From: an uncultured Collinsella sp.
GTDB taxonomy: Bacteria; Actinomycetota; Coriobacteriia; Coriobacteriales; Coriobacteriaceae
DNA: 15,781 nt
Reading direction: 5' to 3'
Assembly (NCBI GenBank): GCA_900547285.1
Contig: URGF01000038.1
Coordinates: 1-15,781, forward strand
Part shown: positions 6,615-13,202 of the stretch, in pieces
Layout: each line of letters starts with the position of its first letter
Numbering within the stretch: the first letter of the stretch is position 1
The notes under the pieces: model-generated
Databases searched by the model: none
Seen by the model: only the letters and a program-made list of their open reading frames with translations
Told to the model about the DNA's origin: nothing
Program-made: the position numbers and the translations under genes

Positions 6615-6932
6615 CTATGCCACAGGCTTAACATCATCCATGACGACGTTATCCATAGCAGCTCGATTGATCTGGTGAACGTAGATAGAAAGGCGGATGG
6701 CCGTGCGCGACTCCCCGTTAATGAGAATGTCGGAGAACACGGGCGCGCAGGAAATATCAAAACCGGTTGGGATCAAAAAACCGCGCGCGATGGCAACGGC
6801 CTTAATGGCCTGGTTGACAGCACCGGCGCCGACACACTGGATGTTGACGGGTACACCATCCTTGACCATGCCGGCGATGGCGCCGGCAACGGACGCGGGC
6901 GATGATTTGCTTGATACCTTCAGGCAATCCAT
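6615..6932 (-). CDS. spoVS: Stage V sporulation protein S (SpoVS) family protein
   Basis: A small Alba-like protein of 105 residues. The core from MDCLKVSSKSSPASVAGAIAG through VGAGAVNQAIKAVAIARGFL to GESRTAIRLSI matches SpoVS closely. In Bacillus SpoVS affects septation and late sporulation; in many non-sporulating bacteria its role is not known, and nucleic-acid binding is suggested by the fold. The C-terminus carries about 20 extra residues (HQINRAAMDNVVMDDVKPVA) compared with the roughly 86-residue Bacillus protein. The ATG at 6932 is chosen because AGGAG lies eight bases upstream and family similarity begins there; an in-frame start at 7007 would add 25 residues unrelated to the family. 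It follows the GHKL ATPase by 74 bp and precedes miaB by about 45 bp. Confidence 0.95.
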   Translation of the reverse strand: MDCLKVSSKSSPASVAGAIAGMVKDGVPVNIQCVGAGAVNQAIKAVAIARGFLIPTGFDISCAPVFSDILINGESRTAIRLSIYVHQINRAAMDNVVMDDVKPVA

Positions 6933-6982
6933 GAAGAAACTCCTGCGTTTAAAAGTACGTTTTAACTGCAATAACTGTATCG

Positions 6983-7000
6983 TACCGAGAGGACTCGGTA
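6983..7000 (-). repeat. 7-bp perfect hairpin between the GHKL ATPase and spoVS
   Basis: On the minus strand TACCGAG-TCCT-CTCGGTA forms a perfect seven-base-pair stem with a four-base loop, starting seven bases after the ATPase stop. No T-run follows, so it is unlikely to terminate. It may stabilise or mark a cut in the operon mRNA. A second, AT-only palindrome (TTAAAA-N5-TTTTAA) follows about 25 bp further on. Confidence 0.6.
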
Positions 7001-7006
7001 AAGGCA

Positions 7007-8092
7007 CTATTCCTCTTTGGCAAGATCGAAGGTCACAGTGATTCGATCACGCGAAACACGAATCTTTGGGTCGCCGCAAAGGTTGAGATAGTACCTGGCG
7101 GCAAGGTCATTGAAGTCCCGCTCCACAGCACGCGAAAACTGTGCCATGTCATCCTTGGCAATACGTAGCCCGCGACGATCCTTCGCGAGATCGACAGGAG
7201 CCGGCGCATGCGAGGACGAATCACGCTCGCGCAGCAGACGCGCGGTCACACCGCGAACGGGCTTAATCTGCCCTGCCAAAATGCGATGTGCCGTGCGCTC
7301 GGACATCCCAAGACCCAAACCCGAGCAGATACGGATAAAGTCCTCGGCATCAGAGGCAAGGCCTAAACGATCGACAACCGGAAGCTCGCTCTCGTCATCA
7401 ATAAACAGGAGACGAGACGTATCGAGCCGACTTGACGCCTGAGCATAAAGGGTCGCGGCAATCTCAGACGGAGAACCAAGATAGACATCGCAACCACGCA
7501 GCTCCTCGAGCGCAAACTCACAGGCAGCGCGAATAATATTATGCGGGCCGCGAGCACAGACATAACGTCCGTCCTCATCCTTGACGGCCTGGGGCCAGCT
7601 GGACTGATCGGCACGCTCACTGAGGCGGTCGGCTGCAACGCTCACCTTAAAGGCTGAACCAAGATCGACGCCGGACGTGACCACACGGGCCTCGTCGGTG
7701 TTCTGCTTGATCGAAAACAATGCCATGCCACGACCGTGAACGCCCCAACGGTCCATCTTCATGCTCTCGAGCTTGGAGGTAACGCGGGCATCGAAGATTC
7801 GCTCTTGCATATCCTGCGGAACGCCCGAACCGTTATCCAGAAAGACAAGCGTGCGGACGCCATCTTCCTTGGTCGTGGCGAGATAGACCTTGTCGGCGCC
7901 GGCATCGCGAGCATTACGGAGCATTTCGATGACGATATCCTCGACATGCTGAATGTCGTGTTTTGCCTGGCGCCGCTCGGCCTCCGAAACGCGGAGGCGG
8001 ACATACCCCTCGCCAAGGTTCTCCTCGACGCGAAGGTTGCCCTCCCCCGACATCGACGCGATAAATGAGATGAGCTCGTTCGCGTCGCTCAT
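7007..8092 (-). CDS. Uncharacterised GHKL (Bergerat-fold) ATPase
   Basis: A soluble 361-residue protein with an intact GHKL ATP-binding domain: N box EMLRNARDAGAD (56-67, with Asn60, Asp63 and Ala64), G1 box DNGSGVP (86-92), and G2 box WGVHGRGMAL (117-126). There is no histidine-phosphotransfer helix, receiver domain or membrane segment, so it is not an ordinary sensor kinase; the catalytic part resembles the MutL/Hsp90/HATPase_c_3 type. Residues about 190-361 form a region I do not recognise. A helical stretch near 249-292 (SDAEDFIRICSGLGLGMSERTAHRILAGQI) could be a helix-turn-helix. The ATG follows the rny stop after one base and lacks a clear ribosome site, so translation is probably coupled to RNase Y. 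It sits between rny and spoVS, where Bacillus has ymdB. ATP binding is well supported; the role is unknown. Confidence 0.85.
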   Translation of the reverse strand: MSDANELISFIASMSGEGNLRVEENLGEGYVRLRVSEAERRQAKHDIQHVEDIVIEMLRNARDAGADKVYLATTKEDGVRTLVFLDNGSGVPQDMQERIFDARVTSKLESMKMDRWGVHGRGMALFSIKQNTDEARVVTSGVDLGSAFKVSVAADRLSERADQSSWPQAVKDEDGRYVCARGPHNIIRAACEFALEELRGCDVYLGSPSEIAATLYAQASSRLDTSRLLFIDDESELPVVDRLGLASDAEDFIRICSGLGLGMSERTAHRILAGQIKPVRGVTARLLRERDSSSHAPAPVDLAKDRRGLRIAKDDMAQFSRAVERDFNDLAARYYLNLCGDPKIRVSRDRITVTFDLAKEE

Positions 8093-8093
8093 G

Positions 8094-9644
8094 TTATTTA
8101 GCGATATCGACAGCGCGGCTCTCGCGAATCACGACGACGCGCACCTGACCGGGATACTCCATCTCTTCCTCGATCTGATGGGCGATATCGTGAGCCAGGA
8201 CCGTGGACTGGGCATCGGAGATCTTGTCCGGCTGAACCATGACGTGGACCTCGCGACCAGCCTGCATGGCATAGGTACGCTCGACGCCTTCATGGGAGTT
8301 GGCAATCTCCTCGAGCTTCTCAAGACGCTTGATGTAGTTCTCGGCAGACTCGCGACGGGCACCGGGGCGAGAGGCGGAGACGGCATCGGCGGCCTGTACC
8401 AGGACATCGAGCACCGTGTTGGGGTCGACATCGGCATGGTGAGCCTCGATAGCGTGGACGATAACGGGCTTCTCACCATAACGGCGGGCAAGCTCGGCGC
8501 CGATGACGGCATGCGGGCCCTCGACGTCGTGGTCGATTGCCTTGCCAAGGTCGTGCAGCAGGCCGGCGCGCTTGGCGGTCACAACGTCCAGGCCAAGCTC
8601 GGAAGCCATCACGCCGCACAGGTCAGAGACTTCGAGGGAGTGCTGAAGCACGTTCTGACCAAACGAAGTACGGTAGCGCAGGGCACCAAGGGTCTTGACG
8701 ATCTCGGGATGCAGGTCGTGAATGCCGGTATCGAAGGCAGCCTGCTCGCCAGCCTCGCGCACGCGCTGCTGAACCAGGTCGGCAGCCTTGTGATACATCT
8801 CCTCGATGCGAGCGGGGTGAATGCGGCCGTCGGCGATGAGGTTCTCGAGGGCAACACGAGCGGTCTCACGACGGACCGGGTCGAAGCTCGAAAGAACGAC
8901 GGTCTCGGGCGTATCGTCGATCACGAGGTTGACACCGGAAACCTGCTCGAAGGTCCGGATGTTGCGACCCTCGCGACCGATGATACGGCCCTTGAGGTCA
9001 TCAGAGGGAATGTGCACGGAGGTAACGGTGACCTCGGCTGTGTGGTCGGCAGCGCAGCGCTGAATCGCCAGGGACAGAATCTCCTGGGCGGTCTTGTGGC
9101 ACTCGGCGCGAACCTGCTGCTCGGACTCGCGAATGATCGTGGCGGCCTCGTGGGTGACCTCGCCGCGAACCTTATCGAGGAGCTCCTTGTGGGCGTCCTC
9201 GCGGGTAAGGTCGGCAATACGCTCGAGCTCGGAGGTCTGCTTAGTGCAGAGCTCCTCAAGCTCGCGGGAGCGCTTCTCGACCTGACCGGCCTGGCTGGAC
9301 AGCTGGTGCTCACGCTTGTCGAGAGCGTCGTTTCGGCGATCAAGGGACTCCTCGCGCTGCATCACGCGGTTCTCAAGCGTACGAATCTCGCTCTTACGCT
9401 GCTTGTCCTCGGCCTCGGCGGCCTGCTTGTTCTTGATGATCTCCTCTTTAGCCTCGAGCAGAGCCTCTTTTTTGAGGGTCTCGGCCTGACGCTTAGCATC
9501 ACCGATCAGGGACTCAGCCTGTGCGTGTGCCGACTGGATCTTTTCGTCGGCCTCGTGAAGACTACCCTGCTTGGCGGTGCGCATGTAGGCAATGGCGGCG
9601 ATGGCACCCAAAACGATGCCAACGAGCGCTGCGATGATAGGCAT
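8094..9644 (-). CDS. rny: Ribonuclease Y
   Basis: A membrane-anchored endoribonuclease that initiates mRNA decay. The 516 residues are close to the usual 520. In order: N-terminal membrane anchor (about 3-22), a long coiled coil rich in Glu, Lys and Gln (about 25-195), a KH RNA-binding domain with the IIGREGRN loop (221-228), and an HD hydrolase domain with metal-binding His335 in LQHSLEVS and the HDLGKAIDHD motif (364-373). The ATG at 9644 is chosen over a GTG at 9650 because AAGGAG stands five bases before the ATG and would collide with the GTG. It is the first gene of a six-gene leftward operon with a strong promoter about 170 bp upstream, and it is followed after one base by the GHKL ATPase gene. 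Confidence 0.97.
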   Translation of the reverse strand: MPIIAALVGIVLGAIAAIAYMRTAKQGSLHEADEKIQSAHAQAESLIGDAKRQAETLKKEALLEAKEEIIKNKQAAEAEDKQRKSEIRTLENRVMQREESLDRRNDALDKREHQLSSQAGQVEKRSRELEELCTKQTSELERIADLTREDAHKELLDKVRGEVTHEAATIIRESEQQVRAECHKTAQEILSLAIQRCAADHTAEVTVTSVHIPSDDLKGRIIGREGRNIRTFEQVSGVNLVIDDTPETVVLSSFDPVRRETARVALENLIADGRIHPARIEEMYHKAADLVQQRVREAGEQAAFDTGIHDLHPEIVKTLGALRYRTSFGQNVLQHSLEVSDLCGVMASELGLDVVTAKRAGLLHDLGKAIDHDVEGPHAVIGAELARRYGEKPVIVHAIEAHHADVDPNTVLDVLVQAADAVSASRPGARRESAENYIKRLEKLEEIANSHEGVERTYAMQAGREVHVMVQPDKISDAQSTVLAHDIAHQIEEEMEYPGQVRVVVIRESRAVDIAK

Positions 9645-9682
9645 GCTCACTCCTTTTTATGGATTCGTTACACAACAAAGCG

Positions 9683-9702
9683 AACCGTCCTTACGAACGG
9701 CT
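9683..9702 (-). repeat. Leader hairpin 2 upstream of rny
   Basis: On the minus strand AGCCGT-N8-ACGGTT can form a six-base-pair stem (one G-U pair) about 40 bases before the rny start. The following bases CGCTTTGTTGT are only loosely T-rich, so it is a weak terminator at best. It lies in the predicted rny leader. Confidence 0.4.
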
Positions 9703-9766
9703 CGCGACATTTGAGTAATATGGGCGCAGCTTATGCGGGTCGGATACAGATAAACATATAAACAAA

Positions 9767-9781
9767 CTCATCACAGATGAG
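9767..9781 (-). repeat. Leader hairpin 1 upstream of rny
   Basis: CTCATC-TGT-GATGAG on the minus strand is a perfect six-base-pair stem with a three-base loop, about 25-40 bases after the predicted rny transcription start. It has no T-run. Confidence 0.45.
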
Positions 9782-9810
9782 CACATATCACAAAGCAAAT
9801 GACAGTGTTT

Positions 9811-9839
9811 ATCGTACGTTGAACCACAACAACTGTCAA
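9811..9839 (-). promoter_or_regulatory. Promoter of the rny-hflX operon
   Basis: Read on the minus strand: -35 TTGACA (9839..9834, perfect), a 17-bp spacer, and -10 TACGAT (9816..9811, 4 of 6). The start site would be near 9804, giving a leader of about 160 nt. No SOS box overlaps it. The recX stop is 62 bp upstream; between them an imperfect GC-rich stem (about 9846-9884) may weakly terminate recX. Confidence 0.75.
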
Positions 9840-9901
9840 ATAAATGGCCCCAGCACGGCGGCTAAAACGCGGTGAACGGCAGGGCAACAAAGCGCATACG
9901 C

Positions 9902-10594
9902 CTAAACTGCACATTCCTCGCGTTCGGCATCGAGACGTGCCTTAACGGCATCGGCGGCGATGTGATACGAGAAGCCCTTGCCCATCAAAAACCGAACCAG
10001 TTTTTCGAATCCGCGCGTCTCTGGAACACGACGCTTGGCGAGCAGGGCTGACGCACGCGTCAAATCGTCTTCGACGGCAAAATAGTCCTCGGGATAACCG
10101 GGAATGTCATCGAGCACGACATGACGGCGCTTGAGCTCGGTCTCGATTTTGCGCTGTCCCCAACCGCGCCGCTTGCGCTCCTCGATAAAGTACGAGCAAA
10201 AGCGGCTCTCGTCTAAAAAGCGATACTCGGTGGCGCGCTCGACGGCGAAATCGATCGCAGGCTGGTGAAAGCCGTAGCGAGCCAGCTTGTCACGGACCTC
10301 ACCCGTCGCATGGTCGCGGCGCGATAACATCTCGGTCACCATGGTAAGTGCACATTTACGCTCAATGAGCTGCACCGCCTCACGGAAGTTGTCCCAATCA
10401 CAGGGAAGATCGGGGCGGTTTTTGACATACAGCCGCGCGACCCGCACGGGAATCCAAATGGACCGCTCAAAACCGCCCTCAAGCTCACAATCGATATGTG
10501 CGCAAGGCTTTTTGGACGCATACCCGCTCGAGAACGAGGAGGCCGCCTTCTTATCGGGAAAGACGACCGTGGCCTCGGTCACCGTATACGACAT
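9902..10594 (-). CDS. recX: Regulatory protein RecX
   Basis: RecX binds RecA filaments and limits or modulates recombinase activity. The 230-residue protein has the alpha-helical tandem-repeat pattern of the family: MLSRRDHATGEVRDKLARYGFHQPAIDFAVERATEYRFLDESRF in the first repeats, FIEERKRRGWGQRKIETELKRRHV in the middle, and ASALLAKRRVP...FLMGKGFSYHIAADAV at the end. About 70 N-terminal residues precede the repeats, so it is at the long end of the family. The ATG at 10594 lies only 11 bases after the recA stop and has a weak ribosome site, so it is likely co-transcribed and coupled with recA, keeping the modulator made together with its target. Confidence 0.93.
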   Translation of the reverse strand: MSYTVTEATVVFPDKKAASSFSSGYASKKPCAHIDCELEGGFERSIWIPVRVARLYVKNRPDLPCDWDNFREAVQLIERKCALTMVTEMLSRRDHATGEVRDKLARYGFHQPAIDFAVERATEYRFLDESRFCSYFIEERKRRGWGQRKIETELKRRHVVLDDIPGYPEDYFAVEDDLTRASALLAKRRVPETRGFEKLVRFLMGKGFSYHIAADAVKARLDAEREECAV

Positions 10595-10605
10595 GAGCGT
10601 AACCG

Positions 10606-11754
10606 CTACTCGTCGTCATCATCGAGCATGGCGGAACCATCGATGGCGTAAAGCTCGTCAAACTCCTCAGGCGCAGGCTGATCGGTCAGCTCGACCTCGG
10701 ACGGAGCATCGTCATCAAACTCAAGTCCGCAGGCAAGGCGGACCTTATGCTCAATCTCGTCAGCGCAATCGGGGTGTTCGCGCAGGAACGCCTTGGCGGC
10801 CTCGCGACCGTTGCCGAGCTTGTCCTCGCCATAGGCAAACCAGGAGCCCATCTTCTTGCAGATGCCGCACTCGACAGCCATGTCCAGAATCGAGCCCTCC
10901 TTAGAGATGCCCGTACCGTACATGATGTCGAACTCAGCAGAACGGAACGGAGCTGCCACCTTGTTCTTAACGACCTTGGCGCGCACGCGGTTACCGATAA
11001 CCTCGTCCTTAAGCTTAATGCTGTCGATACGGCGAATGTCGATACGCACCGAAGAGAAAAACTTAAGGGCGCGGCCGCCCGTCGTAGTCTCGGGGTTGCC
11101 GAACATGACGCCGATCTTCTCACGCAGCTGATTAATGAAGATGCACGTCGTGTTGGACTTAGAAAGCGAGCCGGCGAGCTTACGGAGCGCCTGGCTCATC
11201 AGGCGAGCCTGAAGACCGACCGTAGTGTCGCCGATTTCTCCCTCGATCTCGGCACGCGGGGTCAGCGCGGCGACAGAGTCGACGACGATGGCATCGATGG
11301 CGCCGGAACGCACGAGCATGTCAACGATCTCGAGCGCCTGCTCACCCGTATCGGGCTGGGAAATCAGTACCTCGTCGATATCCACGCCAATGCGCGCGGC
11401 ATACGTGGGATCGAGCGCATGCTCGGCATCGATAAATGCCACAACGCCACCCATTGCCTGGGCCTCTGCCAAAATCTCGAGCGAAAGCGTCGTCTTACCG
11501 GAGGACTCAGGACCGTAAATCTCGACGATACGGCCGCGCGGCACGCCGCCGATACCCAGCGCGGCATCGAGGGCCAGGGCGCCCGTGGGAATGGCCTCGA
11601 CCTCGAGCTCGGGACCACCGTCGCCGTACCTCATGATGGAACCCTGGCCGAATTTCTTCTCGATCTCGGCCTTGGTGGTGGCGATCATCTCATCGCGCTC
11701 TTTACCCGTCGTGCGAGCATGAACGGTACGTACGGGACCTGAATTCTTGGCCAT
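10606..11754 (-). CDS. recA: Recombinase RecA
   Basis: Forms ATP-dependent filaments on single-stranded DNA, drives strand exchange, and as a co-protease triggers LexA self-cleavage. The 382 residues show Walker A GPESSGKT (81-88), Walker B with IVVDS (156-160), the L2 region after FINQLREKIGVMFGNPETTTGGRAL (207-230), and a C-terminal acidic tail ending LDDDDE. The N-terminus is about ten residues longer than in E. coli. The ATG at 11754 is chosen because AGGAGG lies about seven bases upstream; an in-frame start at 11775 would place that site inside the gene. The promoter spacer contains a perfect SOS box (separate entries). recX follows after 11 bases. Confidence 0.98.
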   Translation of the reverse strand: MAKNSGPVRTVHARTTGKERDEMIATTKAEIEKKFGQGSIMRYGDGGPELEVEAIPTGALALDAALGIGGVPRGRIVEIYGPESSGKTTLSLEILAEAQAMGGVVAFIDAEHALDPTYAARIGVDIDEVLISQPDTGEQALEIVDMLVRSGAIDAIVVDSVAALTPRAEIEGEIGDTTVGLQARLMSQALRKLAGSLSKSNTTCIFINQLREKIGVMFGNPETTTGGRALKFFSSVRIDIRRIDSIKLKDEVIGNRVRAKVVKNKVAAPFRSAEFDIMYGTGISKEGSILDMAVECGICKKMGSWFAYGEDKLGNGREAAKAFLREHPDCADEIEHKVRLACGLEFDDDAPSEVELTDQPAPEEFDELYAIDGSAMLDDDDE

Positions 11755-11784
11755 GAATAGCCCTCCTCTTAACAACCTGCATCG

Positions 11785-11813
11785 ATAATAAACGAACGGC
11801 TGTTCGTGGTCAA
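11785..11813 (-). promoter_or_regulatory. recA promoter
   Basis: Read on the minus strand: -35 TTGACC (11813..11808, 5 of 6), a 17-bp spacer, and -10 TATTAT (11790..11785, 5 of 6). The start would be near 11778, about 24 bases before the recA ATG. The spacer is almost entirely an SOS box, so LexA binding would exclude RNA polymerase. Confidence 0.88.
11793..11806. promoter_or_regulatory. SOS box of recA (perfect LexA operator)
   Basis: CGAAC-GGCT-GTTCG is a perfect match to the Gram-positive SOS consensus; symmetry extends one base further on each side (ACGAAC...GTTCGT). It lies wholly between the -35 and -10 elements of recA. Confidence 0.95.
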
Positions 11814-11844
11814 CCGTTCAGGCCAATCATATGCAGGCGGTCTT

Positions 11845-11905
11845 TCCAAAACCCAACCAAACGCCGACCAAACACTGACCAAATGCTTGACCACAAAGGA
11901 CCAAA
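11845..11905. repeat. Six ACCAAA-like direct repeats in approximate helical phase upstream of recA
   Basis: On the plus strand the hexamers start at 11845 (TCCAAA), 11856 (ACCAAA), 11867 (ACCAAA), 11878 (ACCAAA), 11890 (ACCACA) and 11900 (ACCAAA). Spacings are 11, 11, 11, 12 and 10 bp. Four units are preceded by G, giving GACCA. The block lies about 65-130 bp upstream of the predicted recA start site, on one face of the helix. This suggests a protein-binding array; no binder is known to me. Confidence 0.7.
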
Positions 11906-11980
11906 TATGAACAAGGCAGGCAAAAATACATCTACAACCAGCACAAACGCCAAATGAGCCTAAGGTCCCTATCTCCACAA

Positions 11981-12004
11981 TTAAGGGGCTCGAAGGCCCC
12001 TTAA
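11981..12004 (-). terminator. Terminator after cinA
   Basis: TTAAGGGGC-N6-GCCCCTTAA is a perfect nine-base-pair stem that starts seven bases after the cinA stop; on the minus strand the loop contains TTCG. The bases after the stem are only TT then GTGG, so the T-run is short. It probably ends the rodZ-cinA transcript and separates it from recA. The stem is symmetric, so it could also act rightward. Confidence 0.75.
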
Positions 12005-12011
12005 AACACGT

Positions 12012-12542
12012 CTATTCCATAGAGTTGAGCACAAGGGCAATGCGACCCAATGCCTCCGTGACCGCATGGGCACGAACACACGAACGGTCGCCCTCATAGT
12101 GGCAGCGCACAGAGTCCACAACCGGCACGCCCCCATCGGCGGAACGATGCGCCCAGCCAATATAGAAAGTGCCCGCCGGATCGTCCTCAGTGCCACCGCC
12201 GGGGCCGGCATAACCCGTTGCGCTCACTGCAATATCGCTCTGGTACAGTTCCAGCGAACCCACCGCCATCTCGCGCGCGGTCTGATGCGACACCGCGGTA
12301 TAGCGGTCAAGCGTCTCCTGCTCAACACCAAGAACGCGATGCTTAATCTCATCGCAATAGGTCACCGCACCGCCACGCAGCACCGCCGAGGCGCCCGGGA
12401 TATCGGCAATCGTCGAGGCGATCATACCCGCCGTCAGCGACTCAGCCGTCGAAACCGTCACGCCCCGAGCGCTCGCGCGCTCGACAATATCACGCGCCAG
12501 CTCCTCGTTATGTGCGGAAATCTGCTCAAAAGAGTCCGTCAT
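12012..12542 (-). CDS. cinA: CinA C-terminal-type nicotinamide-nucleotide amidohydrolase (PncC family)
   Basis: Deamidates nicotinamide mononucleotide to nicotinate mononucleotide in pyridine-nucleotide recycling. The 176 residues correspond to the CinA C-terminal domain alone, without the N-terminal MoCF-like domain of two-domain CinA. Family motifs are STAESLTAGMIAS (31-43), GGAVTYCDEIKHRVLGV (57-73), AVSHQTAREMA (83-93) and the ATGYAGPGGGTEDDPAGTFYIG segment (108-129). An ATG at 12542 or a GTG two codons earlier could be the start. The gene follows pgsA after about 12 bases and ends in a clear hairpin. The neighbourhood pgsA-cinA-recA is common in Gram-positive genomes; despite the competence-induced name, nothing here shows a competence role. 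Confidence 0.93.
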   Translation of the reverse strand: MTDSFEQISAHNEELARDIVERASARGVTVSTAESLTAGMIASTIADIPGASAVLRGGAVTYCDEIKHRVLGVEQETLDRYTAVSHQTAREMAVGSLELYQSDIAVSATGYAGPGGGTEDDPAGTFYIGWAHRSADGGVPVVDSVRCHYEGDRSCVRAHAVTEALGRIALVLNSME

Positions 12543-12554
12543 ACCCACCAGGAC

Positions 12555-13193
12555 CTAGACCGAAAAGACGATCTTGCGGCAGTTCCAGAAATACTGGGCG
12601 CCCGAGATAACGGTCAGGACAACGGCAACGGCGTACAGGAAGCGCGACACCGAGTAGATGCCGAGCGTTAGCGCCACCGGGCCAAGGTGCAATCCGGCCA
12701 TAGCAAAAACGCACAGGTAACCGCAAATGGAGACCATCGTGGTTGCCGTCTTGTACTTGCCGAGCTTATCGGCCGCAACGACCACACCGGCCGCACTCGC
12801 GACCATGCGAAGGGCGCTCACCAGAAGCTCACGGAACAGGATAATGAACACGGACCACACGGTCACTGCGCCAAAATCCAAGAACAGCAGCAGGGCCGAG
12901 AACACGAGCAGCTTATCGGCGATGGGGTCCAAGAATTTACCGAAGTCGGTGATCTCGTTGCGCGAACGCGCCAGATAACCGTCGACCTTATCGGTGCACG
13001 ACAGGATCACATACAGAATGAAGGCAGCGGCGGCGAGCGGGCCGTCGAAGGTGCTCCAATCCGAACCGGCAACACTCGTGTGAGAAAGCGCCGACACGAT
13101 CATGAACACCGGGATAAAGACGATGCGAACGCACGTCACGATGTTGGCGGGCGTCCAGACACTCGTCAGTTCCTTATTACTCTCGTTAGCCAC
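12555..13193 (-). CDS. pgsA: CDP-diacylglycerol-glycerol-3-phosphate 3-phosphatidyltransferase
   Basis: Makes phosphatidylglycerol phosphate from CDP-diacylglycerol and glycerol 3-phosphate at the cytoplasmic membrane. The 212 residues include the CDP-alcohol phosphatidyltransferase signature: Asp68-x2-Asp71-Gly72-x2-Ala75-Arg76-x8-Gly85-x3-Asp89-x3-Asp93. Hydrophobic segments surround it (about 19-37, 51-66, 94-112 and several near the C-terminus). The N-terminal VWTPANIVTCVRIVFIP is typical of PgsA. The start is a GTG at 13193 with AGGAG six bases upstream, ten bases after the rimO stop. A related phosphatidyltransferase substrate cannot be excluded, but position and sequence favour PgsA. 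Confidence 0.93.
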   Translation of the reverse strand: MANESNKELTSVWTPANIVTCVRIVFIPVFMIVSALSHTSVAGSDWSTFDGPLAAAAFILYVILSCTDKVDGYLARSRNEITDFGKFLDPIADKLLVFSALLLFLDFGAVTVWSVFIILFRELLVSALRMVASAAGVVVAADKLGKYKTATTMVSICGYLCVFAMAGLHLGPVALTLGIYSVSRFLYAVAVVLTVISGAQYFWNCRKIVFSV

Positions 13194-13202
13194 GACGCTC
13201 TC

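Noticed and set aside
9681..9700. Two CGAAC motifs upstream of rny as an SOS box
   Set aside because: They are direct repeats, not an inverted pair, and the four-base spacing of the operator is absent.
7953..9761. A 602-codon open frame on the plus strand, antisense to rny
   Set aside because: The opposite strand encodes RNase Y with anchor, KH and HD motifs. The antisense product has no domain and is Leu/Gly-rich low complexity, a codon-bias artefact.
9846..9884. A terminator after recX
   Set aside because: The possible stem has only four consecutive G-C pairs plus wobbles around a long loop, and the tail is not a T-run, so I mention it only as a weak possibility.
10747..11742. A 331-codon open frame on the plus strand, antisense to recA
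   Set aside because: recA is certain on the minus strand, and the antisense product has no recognisable motif.
11845..11905. The ACCAAA repeats as a CRISPR array
   Set aside because: The units are six to seven bases with four- to five-base spacers, far too short, and no cas gene is nearby.
11769..11978. A 69-codon minus-strand frame upstream of recA
   Set aside because: It starts with GTG without a ribosome site, runs through the recA promoter, SOS box and phased repeats, and its product has no family resemblance.
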